Positions 1 to 11,226 of a DNA stretch of 64,000 bases are shown here, in pieces (position 1 is the stretch's first letter; each line of letters begins with the position of its first letter). The notes beneath the pieces are model-generated. The model did not search any database and was not told the origin of the DNA. It was given only the letters and a program-made list of their open reading frames with translations. A program made the position numbers and the translations under genes. The DNA lies in the NCBI GenBank assembly GCA_022749755.1, contig CM040450.1:11616913-11680912 (forward strand). The letters run 5' to 3'. The stretch is from Azadirachta indica (Eukaryota > Streptophyta > Magnoliopsida > Sapindales > Meliaceae).

Positions 1-696
1 ATATTTATCTATCATTACTAACCTTTGAACTGTCCAATATTGAAGATAAGAAGCAGCCTTCTCTTCTTCTTCAAGGCAGACTTTGTTCTCTCTAAGCCAT
101 GCAAATCTATCTGCTAGCTTATACAAGAGTTGTTTCATTTCAAGGTAACCTTTTCCCATTGCCAATGTCATTCGGTATGGATTCCAAGTTTTTCCATAAT
201 TGGCGACTTTGATAAGTTACTTTGAAATTATTAGAAAATTCCATTGGTTCAAATGCTTGTTCTAATTTTTCTTTAGCAACATCAACTAATGTTTCAAAGG
301 AATTCTTTCATGATTCCTCCAAAAACTTGTAAAGAGAGAATCACGAAGGAATTTTTTAAAGGATATTTCTAACAAATCATGAAGGAATTTTTCAGAAACA
401 TCGATTGATTCGCTAAAGAAAAATTGGATCAGGCATTTGAACGAAAGGAATTTTCTAATAATTTCAAAGTAACTTAACAAAGTCGATAATTATGGGGAAG
501 ACTTGGAATCTTGGTACCCAATTGCATTGGCAAGGGGAGAAGGTTACCTCGAAATGAGAAAAATCTTATATAAGCTAGCGAATAGATTCGCATGGCTTAA
601 AGAGAACAAAGTCTATCTTGAAGAAAAAGAAGAAAAAAGGCTACTTCTTATCTTTAAAATTAGACGGTTTAAAGATTGGTAATGACGGATAAATAT
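1..696. repeat. Large imperfect inverted repeat (foldback), cut by window edge
   Basis: Positions 1-315 are matched in reverse complement by about 374-696, leaving a short centre near 316-373. For example the first 26 bases match the complement of 671-696, and the AT-rich block near 225-245 matches 440-465. The pairing reaches base 1, so the repeat probably continues to the left of the window. Short open frames in the arms are not convincing genes. It may be a foldback transposon or an inverted duplication of an unrecognised sequence; I cannot tell which. Confidence 0.75.
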
Positions 697-1911
697 TTTG
701 CAAAGTAAGTTGCCGAAAAAATTGTACGCTTTAAGACCTTGAACGACTTATTAAAAGATTATGAATTGGAGAAATCATCACTTGTTATTAAGACAATGAT
801 GATTTATTCAAATAATCTGATTGAGTTATTCATACTATAACAAATTTTTTCATCAGGTTTATGCTTTGAGCTGGTGAGAAAAGGTTGGGTTAATTTACTC
901 TTACTTGAGGTATAAGAGACATGAACATATCCTAAGTTACCAACTGTAGTTAAGCAAACTTTGTGCATATTGAACAGAAGGATTAATCGCTTCACATGCT
1001 ATAGCACTTCTATAATCTAAAAAAGTGATGATGTTTTGCCTTTACAGATTTGAAAATTTCTTGCAAGAGAATTATAGTACAATAGTGGATTTGTTGAATA
1101 AAGTTTCTTGATTGGTGAAGAATGTTTGCAGAAACTCAAATCATTCTACCTTAAGAATTGGACTAATCAACACATACTTAAATTTGTGATTGTTAGGAAA
1201 AAATTATAGCATTTACTTGAAAATGGTTATTTAACACACATTTACAGTGGTGTTATTGTAATCATTCTAAAGGATTATGTTCTAATAAACAATTAGTTTT
1301 TTAAGCAAAATAAGAAGCAATTGCAAGTTTTCCTTGATGGATTCAAACTAGAAACTTTAAATACTCAAGACTTGCAACAAGAGATAAAAAAACTGCTAAA
1401 ACTAGTTTTGCAATTGATCATAACAAAAAATGGAGATTTATTTCACTGTCAAAGAAATGACACCAACGCCAGGTGTACCAAAAGATAGAAAAAAATAATT
1501 GACACGCGAAATGTTCAAATTTTGCCAACAATTTTAATCAAGTTAGGTAAAATACACGTGTCTATTGTTGGACAAGGATAAAAACATATGGGAGACCTTA
1601 GACCCTAGTGTCATTATTTTTTTTTAATGTTTATCCTTTTTCTTTAATTACTTTTTGACTTAGGTTTAGCTTTTATTACTTTTAGGTAAAGTTTTTATTA
1701 AAGATAGTAAAGTGTTTGATACATATCAGTTCTTATCCATACAAATTTGAAAAGTTTTAAGTTTGTGGATTGTAAAAGCATTGCAATCCAATAATTTTAG
1801 CTATAAATATGTAATCAGATCACCTTACTTAGGGACCATCGAGGTTGTATGTTCATATACAATTAATAAAATTTTCTTTGTTTCTAAAAAATCTGTCTTA
1901 AGTAGTGTGAT
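697..1911. other. Intergenic DNA, no gene seen
   Basis: AT-rich sequence with only short, unsupported open frames on both strands. I see no conserved protein, RNA gene or clear repeat here. Confidence 0.6.
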
Positions 1912-2803
1912 TAGGGTTGGCAATGGGTCGGTGATAGATAGGGGATCCCCTTCTCTAATCTTGACCTCGATTGGGCATGACCATCCTTATCCTTGACCCA
2001 TCCCCAATTTTTTTAATTCGAGAATGCCAATTTTTTAAATTCGGGAATGGGTCGGGGATGTCTCGATTTGGGCCGGGGATCCCCACAGGCCCTTGACCCT
2101 AACTCTAACCCCAAAAATAAAGAAAATTGTTGCTATTATAAGGATTTAAATCAAGGACTTTAAGCAAAACTGGCATATTACTTACCATTAAACCACTCAT
2201 GCTTGGTTAATAAAATATGTAAATGAAAAATATTTAATATTAATGATTATGAAGACATTATTAAAGAGGTGATTTTTTTTTTTTTTTACCAATGCCTACA
2301 CAAAAAACTAATTGATTAGTTGTTTGTCTTCTAACTTTTTCCTAATTTTAAAAGATATTTTTATTTTAACATATATTTTAATCAAATAAAATGTGCAAAA
2401 TATATATTTATTTTTTTAATATATATAATTAAGAATTTGGAATTTTAAAAAAATATAATAATATTATGTAAAGGACCTAATTGATTAATTTAAAAAAGTA
2501 TGAACTTTTTCTAAGAACTTAATTGATAAAATTGAGGAATATGAAATGCATAGTTATTTATTAAATAAGATGGATATAACTATAATTTTACAAAATAATT
2601 TTGAACTTTATTTCGGGGAATCGAGGACAGGTCGCGGAAAAAGGAACATCCTCATCCCCAACCCACTTTCGATTCGGGGACAATATTGTCTCCAAACTCA
2701 ATCCCTAATCCCTGATTTTTCTGAAAAGCCTTACTCGATCCCTAATCTGAACGGATCGAACTCCCATGGGCCTTTACCCCTACAGAGATTTTTGCTATCC
2801 CTA
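1912..2803. mobile_element. Non-autonomous hAT-like element (MITE)
   Basis: The left end reads TAGGGTTGGCAA and the right end, read on the other strand, TAGGGATAGCAA, so the terminal inverted repeats match at 10 of 12 bases. Immediately outside are 8-base flanks AGTGTGAT (1904-1911) and TCTGTGAT (2804-2811), 6 of 8 identical, the duplication size expected for hAT transposons. GC-rich subterminal stretches with repeated GGGGAT(C/G)-type motifs (1935-2105 and 2610-2790) flank an AT-rich centre. There is no transposase; at 892 bp this is a decayed, non-autonomous copy. Confidence 0.65.
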
Positions 2804-3419
2804 TCTGTGATCTTTCATTTACATACATTTATTTGGGGATCATATCTAGTAATCAGAGTAATGGTGTACCTAAGTAAATTTTATGTTTAATTATTATTTG
2901 TGTTTATACTTGTAATAATATCTACTTGATAAATCGTGGATAATACTAACGTTTTGTTTATTTCATCTATTTGTGACATTTTTCTAGTTATTGATTTTTG
3001 AAATAAGACTAATAATAGGGTTATTCTATCATACCGGGATAAAAATTTCACTATTAATAATGGAGATTATTGGAACTGTTAGATTAAATCTACGGTTTAT
3101 AATAATTAATATAAATTAATTAAATTATTATAATTTACCGGGTGAATACAATTTTATCGGTTAAGTACAATAAAGGATAACAAATTCTATATTTTGTGTT
3201 TATCTAATCTTTTTTTGGTAATTAAGTAAACAAAAAAAGTTTTATTATGTGTTTATCTAAATCTCAGCCTGTAATTATTCTAATTTTATTTAGAATCTAA
3301 AACCCCTCTAAATAATTCGAATTTTATTCAAATTATAAACCGTTACCTATAATTAATGGAAAGCAATTATATTTTACTTGTTTAAATTTAATTAATTATA
3401 TTTTGTACAACAAATAAAA
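2804..3419. other. AT-rich intergenic DNA
   Basis: No gene, RNA or clear repeat recognised between the hAT-like element and the tandem array. Confidence 0.5.
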
Positions 3420-4880
3420 ATTAACATCAAAGGAATAAATAATAATATAATATTTGTGTGCAAACAAAAAAAATTATAAATATAACATAAAACGTGTAAA
3501 TCCATATTAAACTTATTATCTTAATATAAAAAATTAAATTTCAATATAAAACATATATCCAGAATATAACAATTGTAAAGGTTAAAATCAAAATAAATAC
3601 AATTGTAAAGGTTAAAATCAAAATTAAAAATAATAAATTAACACCAAAGAATAAAAATGAATATTGATTTAATAAATTTAACATAAAACATGTAAATATG
3701 ATGAAACAAATGTAAGTTAACATTAAAATAATAAATGACAATGTTAAATTTGTATATAAAATAAAAAATTATAAATATAACATAAAACATATAAATCAAT
3801 ATTAAACTTATTATCTTGATATAAAACTTGTAAGTAAACCATAACACTTATAAATGTTAAAATTAAAAAATAAAGCCAACATAAAAGCGTAAAAATAAAC
3901 ATTAATTTTATAAATTTAACATAAAAATGTAAATATAATGAAATACATGTAAATTAACATCAAATTGTCAAATGACAATAGAATAATTTAAACAAAACAA
4001 AAGAATTATAATTGTGATATAAAAATTATAGATTCACGTAAAATTTGTAATCTTCACTTAAAAGAGTAAGTTATAATGTATTATTTATATGTAAAATATA
4101 ATATTTGAAAAATTAAAAATAAAATATAAGCCTACATAAAAAAGTAAAAATAAATATTAATTTCATAAATTCAATATAAAAAAAATAAAGGTACAAAAAT
4201 ACATGTAAACTAATATCAAGTTAAATGACAACATGATTATTGTAAACAAAATAAAAAAAATATATTTGTCACATAAAAGTTATAGATACACATAAAATTT
4301 GTAATATTTGTATAAAAGATTAAATTATAACGTATAACTTGTATGTAAAATAAAACAGTAGTAAAAGTTAAAAATAAAATATAAATCAATATAAAAGAAT
4401 AAAAATAAACACTAGTTTTATAAATTAATATAAAAAATATAAGTGTATTGAAATAAATGTACATTAACATCAAATTGTCAAATGACAATAATATAATTGT
4501 AAACAAAACAAAAGAATTGTAAGTGTGGTGTAAAAGTTATAAATCTATACAAAATTTGTAATCTTTACATAATATGTAAAATTATAACATATAACATGTA
4601 TATAAAATAAAATACTTGTAAAAGTCAAAAATCAAAAACAAAAAATAATAAGCCAACATAAAAAAGTAAAAATGGACATCAATTTCATAAATACAATATA
4701 AAAAATATAATTATAATGAGTTAAATGTAAATGAACATAAATTAATAAATAACAATATTATAGTTATATATGGAATAAAAAGACTATAAATATAACATAA
4801 AGATTGTGAATGAACATTCTACTTGTAATCTTAATATAGAGAATTAAATTAGAATGAAAAAGTTGTATAAAAAATAAAAT
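3420..4880. repeat. Diverged ~250-bp AT-rich tandem array
   Basis: A recurring block (AT-rich ATTAATTTYATAAATT-like core followed by AACATAAAA, then an ATTAACATCAAATTG-like block and a TAAAATTTGTAATCTT-like block) starts near 3661, 3901, 4156, 4411 and 4678, giving spacings of 240, 255, 255 and 267 bp, with a partial unit before 3661. Units differ by many substitutions and small indels, so this is an old satellite-like array. Open frames on its minus strand are low-complexity by-products. Confidence 0.75.
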
Positions 4881-6239
4881 GATTGTAAAATTATAAAAAT
4901 TATTTCAAAATTTTATATAGTTTTAAATTATTATTATTATTATTATATAATATATAATAAAGTATACATAACACATAAATATATGTTTGTTTCTACATAT
5001 ATAGTTATGCTTTACCAAAGGTATAAAAAATGATTGTTGATATTTTTAATTTATTAAAATTATTTAATAATTTTATTTTACATGTATATTAATCAATTTT
5101 TTCTTGTTCTTTTCTTTTCTTTTTTAATTGCATGATTTTAGATAAAGTATCACTTTACAAACAGTAAATGTTAGTAATTTAATAATATCATTCTTGTTAT
5201 GTCATATTGAAATTTTATTATATATGATTAAGATTTCTTAAATTTTGTATTCGTCACAATTAACATCGATTTTATAAAATTAGATTAATTTATATTTTAT
5301 TTTTTTCTTAATTATGCTTTTTCAAATTTCTTGTTTATTTTTATACATCATATGTATGCTTTTTTCACTCATAATTTGTAGGTTTTAAGATATTGTAATT
5401 TTTTTTTTAATGTGATACTAGTTATACAGTTATTTTATTATACTATTTATTTTCGACTATTACAATAACATTTACATCTTCAAATTAACATATGTTTTTC
5501 ATTAATTCATATAAATACAATTATCTTAAGTAATAGATGAGATGTGTCTTATTTGTAATATTATTTTTTGATCTACAATAATTTATTCTATTATTAATAA
5601 TTTTTTAGAAAAATAAAGAAAGACTATGTATTTTGATAATATTTAAATTAATATTTTTAAATAAATTGTTCTTCCTATGCATAACACTTTGTTTAACATT
5701 GAATTTCAATTTAATATATAAATTTGTATTTCAAATATATTTCTAAAAAATAATTATAAAAAATAATTTTAATATATTACAAAAAGAAAATAATCTTTAT
5801 CTTAAATAATATATTAATTTTACATCTTATCTATTGAACAAGTTAATTACTATTATATAGATATAATGAATGATACATATTTTAATTTAAATTTAAAGGT
5901 CAATACGCGTGAAGTATTAGTATTGTAGAATTTTCACCAATCCTAATAACATTATTGTTAAATTCGTTTTAGTTGGCATGTTATATGCATTTTGCACTGC
6001 GTTTCAGTTTGTGTATAATTGAAAACGTTGAAGATCGATATTTGCTGTTCTTCCTGTCATTGAATATGAATGATACTACAGAGCGATGAACAGCAAGCCG
6101 GGAAGATAGCTGCACGTGTGAACCGGCACGTGCGGGGTGTATTAGTTTTACGGCAAAGGCCATGGGTGATAGCCTTCAAGGTTCTTCAAAAGAGAGAGGA
6201 ATTAAAAAAAGCGAAGTGTTTGTGAAATGGTCGCAATTA
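4881..6239. other. AT-rich intergenic DNA
   Basis: No gene recognised. A less AT-rich patch at about 5900-6200 has only a 60-codon minus-strand frame without recognisable motifs. Confidence 0.5.
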
Positions 6240-7690
6240 AAATACGAATAGGATAAGATAGATTGTCGTTTTATCTCTATAACCAAATGTGAGAAGGAAA
6301 GCGCTTGTTAGTGTGGTGCTTTTAAAATTAAAACAGAAACACAGTAATTATATGCATACCCAGAATCAAATAAAATTTTTTTTGTACTCCTTATCCAACA
6401 ATCTAATTCAAGAGAGATTGAATTTATATCATGATAGCGCTGTAAATAATGAAGACTTGAATAATTGATTCAACTTTTTCCAACAGCTAACACAGTAGAG
6501 GGTGATTGCAGCTTCCTTTTCCAGACTCACAAATTTTTGCAAAAGGTAAAACATGGAAATTAATAACAATCTGTACAGAACCAGGATAGCAGGGTTTAAC
6601 TCCTGATAGTTAAAGTCCAAGGTGTAACATATCAAATAAGAACCTTTGCTTAGCAGTTAGGTTTTGTTTATTAAGAGGAACAAGCTCCAAGCTTGGGAAG
6701 GAGACTTCGCCAGGCGTCAGCAATTCTATTTGCTAGACGTGCTTGTCATTTTGCAAATTTGTGAAAAGCTATCCGAAGATGTCCTGTGTTTTTAGTTCCT
6801 AAAAATGCAGAATCTCTTCCTTCATTAAGATCACAATTGTCTTAAATTTCTGTGTTGCCTCATCACTCTCTGCCTTCAACTCCATCAGAAAACCCATTTT
6901 AGTTGAAGAACATGGGGCCAAGGCTGTGCAACAGAAATGCTACTCTAAGCTAAATTTTCTTTTGAGTGAGAGACCATAGCCTCCAAAGAATTATACAGAT
7001 TTATCTCCTTCAACTTAATAGTTTCAGCCAGTTAACACTGGTGCTCATTGTCCCTCTCTGCTATAGTTGCTTGCTTTGAAACACAGTAAGAAAATTCTGC
7101 TATTAATAAATACACAGATTGTGAGGAGGAAGGGGAAATAGGAAGCTACTAATGATGACTTATCATTATTATCAACTTTTTCACATTTCAATCGTTTCAG
7201 CCTGACCTCAAAAGAAAGAATAATAACTTTAAGATGTAATTATGTGTTCTCTATAAATCAGTAAAGTCAGTCTCTGTGCATTAACCAAGGTTAAAACCTA
7301 ATTCAGCTTTACTGTTTGCACAGCTGGAACATAATCCTTCAAGGGTTCTTCAAAAATCAAAATTCATTAGAAGTTGATACGCCTGCAAACTAATACAAAG
7401 ATGTCTGAGGTATATATCTTATATATCGTTTAGTGCCAGTCTGTCCGAAAAAACTAAGAGCCATTTTTGCTTCATGTCAGGCTTGTGTCATGTGTGATTC
7501 AAAGAAAATAATATACACCAACAATGAGCTTCGATACATACTTCAGACACCTCCAACTCTAAATGACTGAGCTTTTAATGGTAGCCTGACTCTTCTAGCT
7601 GCTTCACAGATAATGTCTCAAGTTTCATCCCAAGCTTTTGATTATGATGCTTTAAGGTATACCTTTCCACAAGAACATTTGATAAACTGA
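6240..7690 (-). pseudogene. SNX1 fragment, exons 6-8 and 10 plus 3' flank (inverted relic)
   Basis: Reading the minus strand, this tracks the SNX1 gene at 36595-39200 of this window. The 3' half of exon 6 lies near 7560-7680, part of the exon-7 acceptor and exon 7 near 7300-7400, intron 7 at about 7125-7300, exon 8 at about 6996-7071, part of intron 8 near 6955-6990, then exon 10 at 6671-6880 and the 3' flank down to about 6240. Exon 9 and most of intron 8 are missing. Exon 10 carries an in-frame TAG in the stretch matching the parent's ...VRFQEQK. Introns are retained, so this is a DNA-level inverted duplication, not a processed copy. It also contains the end of the MITE-like insert found in the parent's intron 6, so that insertion came first. 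Confidence 0.85.
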
Positions 7691-8120
7691 AATATAACCA
7701 TCCACAGATTGAGGATATTTATATAGCTACAATTAGAGAAGTTAAAGAAGAGATAGGAGTAAGTGAGAAATGCACAATCTCTTGAACAAAACTGAACATA
7801 CAAACTATTATAATTCTAATACAATTTTCTTTATATTTGTTGTAGTTCAACTTGCTCATTTCCATTGATTTCCCTCTGCACTCGAAATTTATAACCCTTG
7901 ATAATATGTATCCTGTTTTCTCACAGCCAAAGCCACCAATCATTTTTCAGAAAATCAGATTCGTTTTCTGTTTTGTATATCGCATTTTGCTGGCGTCTAG
8001 AATCAAGATTCATAAATTGAAGCTACCTAGGTACTTTTTCGTGGACAGTGATAAACCTTTTGATTGCTGCCTATCTGTAATTGCAGCCTGTCTACTTCAG
8101 CAGATTCTCTAATAATTCAT
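7691..8120. other. Intergenic DNA, no gene seen
   Basis: Two overlapping open frames of 74 and 86 codons on opposite strands show no recognisable motif or domain. Nothing else stands out. Confidence 0.4.
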
Positions 8121-10200
8121 ACGTGACACGTTAGACAAATCTCATATCAGTAATATACGAGAGAGATGTTGGGTATATAAATCAACATGCTTCAACCTTT
8201 AGTAAATGTATTTTGGGTTGAAAGTCCGAAAATAAAACCGTGATGGACTATTTGTCCAAAGCGAACAATATCTCTAGTAAGTTGGACTACTACAGTTGGT
8301 ATCAAAGCTACTTTGTATATCCTCTTAAGAGATGTTGGGTATATAGATTAACATGCTCCAACCCTCAGTAGATAGGTTTTGGGTTGAAAAGTTTAAGAAC
8401 AAAATTGTAAGAGACTGTATACGTAAAACTGATAATATCTCTAATGGGCTAGGTTGTTACATCATATCACATCAAAGAATCATTATTTCGTTAAATTTTC
8501 TGCATACTTTAATTATGCTTTATTAGATGTGACATGTTATCCTTTTATTTATCTTCTTAAACTACTAAAATTCTATAATTATATAAGGATCCCAACTGTT
8601 GACTATGTTCATCAGTTTTTAACTCAAGAGTCTAATTTAAGAACACATGGTCCAAGAATCACTCATATTCTTGATGAACCTTTTTGGCCTGAACTTTAAA
8701 ATGTAAGGAGTGATGAAGCCACCACTTATACAAATGAAAGTTGGCAGACATAGGCTAACTAGGAAATGGGAGATTGGTGAATCTACTGTGGTTAACATGA
8801 AGAGTGTGGTTATTTGGTGTGGTTTCTATAGACAGTTGGGACATAATTGAAGAACTTGGCCAGCAACACCAAGGAAAATTTCTGCCAAGTGAAACAAAAA
8901 AGTGAGGCAGAGGAAACAGGTATAGGATAATGCTGTTTATATCATTTTGATGTATATTGAGAAAGATTTTTGGTAAAATATAATTAATCAATCACTCAGT
9001 CATCATTATGCATGTTCAAGGAAGGAATGAAGATCATACATGTAGTTCTCAGCTTGGTTTAAGTAATATATGAAATGCATGCTTAGATGAATTGGCATGA
9101 CCTTATTGTGTGAATTCTAATATTGATTACTTGTATTACCAAGAGAACTCACCTAGCAAACCCAGCAAAAGTAGACACTGAATATGGATCTCCTAGTGGA
9201 AGTGCATGTTTTTGTTTGAATTTTTGGGAAATGTATGGCAATTACATAGTGAAGAAAGGATAAATACATGTGAAGGTCATAGATGTGCGGGTCATAAGAA
9301 TGCATGGTAGTTATTTGCTTGTACTGAAAAGGTTCAACTAATTGTAAAAATTACAAAAAGTTTATCAAGAACATAGGTGTGACACCTTAGATAAATCCAC
9401 GTCGACAAAGCATATGAGAGATATTAGATATATAAGTTAGCATGTTTTAACCCTCAGTAGATGAGTTTTGGCTTGAAAAGCCCAAAAATAAAACTGTGAC
9501 CGGTTGTGTGCCTGAAACGGATAATATCTCTAATCAGTTAGGCGGCAAACCTTAACAAGGATACTGAGTCCCTAAATATGGGTGTGTGACACCTGAATTG
9601 AATTTTACATCGACAAATGCGTTTTGCCTTAAAAAGCCCAAAAACTAAATTATGACGGGTTATGTGCCCAAAACAGACAATATCTCTAGTAATTAGGCGG
9701 TGAATCTTAGCAAACACTAAGTTTCTAAAGAGAGTGTATGTGCCACCCTAGTCAAATTTCACATAGGCAAACCTCAGCAAGGACACTAAGTCCCTAAGGA
9801 GGTGGTGTATAAGCGGACAATATTTCTAATGGTTGAGCAGCAAACCTTAGTAAGGATGCTGAGCCCCTAAGGGGAGTGTATGTGACACCCTAGTTAAATC
9901 TCGCATTAGCGAACCTCAACATGGATGCTAAGTTCCTAAAGAGGGGTGTATATGACACCCTAATTGAATCCTATATTGGCAAACACACTTTGGCTTAAAA
10001 AGCCCCGAAAACAAAATTGTGATAGGCTTTACACACTTTAGGCGAATCCTACATCGATAAAATACAGGAAAAATGTTGGGTACATAAATTAGTATGCTCC
10101 AACTCTTAGTGGATGTGTTTTGGGTTAAAAAGTCCGAAAATAAAATCGTGACGAGCTGTATGCCTAAAGTTTACAATACCTCTGGTGTCTTGATCGATTT
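8121..10200. repeat. Cluster of decayed small LTR-element (TRIM-like) fragments
   Basis: A related sequence recurs at least six times in the same orientation, starting near 8121, 8331, 9379, 9587, 9883-9951 and 10035. Shared landmarks are TGACACC(C/T)TA, a GAGAGATGTTGGGTATATAAAT-like block, a GGGTTGAAAAGTCCGAAAAT-like block and GACAATATCTCTA. At 8285-8300 the first copy is followed by TTGGTATCAAAGC, close to the initiator tRNA-Met primer-binding site TGGTATCAGAGC, so the repeated unit looks like an LTR. Copies are truncated, and between 9540 and 9950 a short AACCT(T/C)A(G/A)CAAGGA-type piece is reiterated. No coding capacity remains. Confidence 0.65.
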
Positions 10201-10379
10201 TCTGCAATTTATTATTTTGGTGATTAAGTACATTATAGGATTACTCTATTTTTATAGACAAACTAAGTTACACTGTATATGAAGTTCAATACATGTTCAG
10301 TCTATTCCTTACACTTGAGTTTGGAAAATTTTCATATGCTTTTAAGCTCATGTTACTGTATTAGTGCTGATGATGCTGT

Positions 10380-10600
10380 TGTGTTTGAAGTGTTGGAATG
10401 GAAAATCTTAAATGAACTGAGAAGTGTTGTATTTGAGGTGTCTGAATTAAGAAGTATTTTTGAAGTGTGAGGAATGAGTTGAGAAGTTTTGTATACATTT
10501 AAAGTATTTGAATTCAGAAGTGTGTTTGAGTGTTAGAATGAATTAAAAAGTGTTATTATTTCTTTGTTTGAACTGATAAGTGTGTTCCAAGTGTTGGAGT
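10380..10600. repeat. Degenerate short tandem repeat
   Basis: Variants of TTTGAAGTGTTGGAATG followed by AA(C/T)TGAGAAGTG recur every ~35-55 bases, giving runs of VFEV-like residues in translation. It is diverged and has no gene context. Confidence 0.5.
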
Positions 10601-11226
10601 GTTTGTCTCTATGTCAGATTTCACGTGCACTAGGGATGTAAAGTTAGAACTCAATTGTGTTTCAAGTGCTGGAATATTAATGAATTTGCATTGTTTCTAT
10701 GATTAAATCAGTTGTCATGGGCATTATAAGCATTGCAAGTATTATAGTCATTCCATTTTCTGCATTACAAGCATTCCATGATTAAGTACATTGCATGTTT
10801 AGCGGCACATTAAACATTTTAGTTCTACATAAACATTTATTTTCTAACTAATGTAGCTGTTATTAGATTACATAATAATTTGAAAAGAAATTAACACATT
10901 CATTGACATAAGCATCTTCATTCCAATCTGCATATTGCTTAAACTCAGCATTATCTCCTGGGAAATTTGCTTAAGATTCTCCACCGTCTCTTCCAAGTTA
11001 TCACCATAGTAGCTTTGTCTTTTTCCTGGAATGTACTTATCTTTATTTGGTCTCCACCAATCAAAGAAAGAATATTTTCTAGTTTGGCAAACAAATTACA
11101 TTTTGTTGGGATGACATTATTGTTCTTTGTTTTTTCTTCCAAGCATTTGAGTTTGAGCGGTGATATAAGAGATAAGAGATTGTTATGTGTTCAAGTTTAT
11201 TATGAAGGGATTTTATAAGGAAAATT
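10601..11226. other. 3' flank of the oxidoreductase gene, no separate gene
   Basis: Only short overlapping open frames on both strands near 10950-11220, without motifs. It probably includes the 3' UTR of the minus-strand gene that ends at 11227. Confidence 0.4.

Noticed and set aside
3541..4506. Minus-strand frames rich in Phe, Ile and Tyr resembling membrane proteins
   Set aside because: They come from the AT-rich ~250-bp tandem array and follow its period; the composition alone produces hydrophobic residues.
8121..10200. Second retrozyme family in the TRIM-like cluster
   Set aside because: I looked for CUGAUGA and GAAA core elements in the right spacing on both strands and found none; other CTGATGA occurrences (near 10367, 29382 and 37301) lack the partner motifs.
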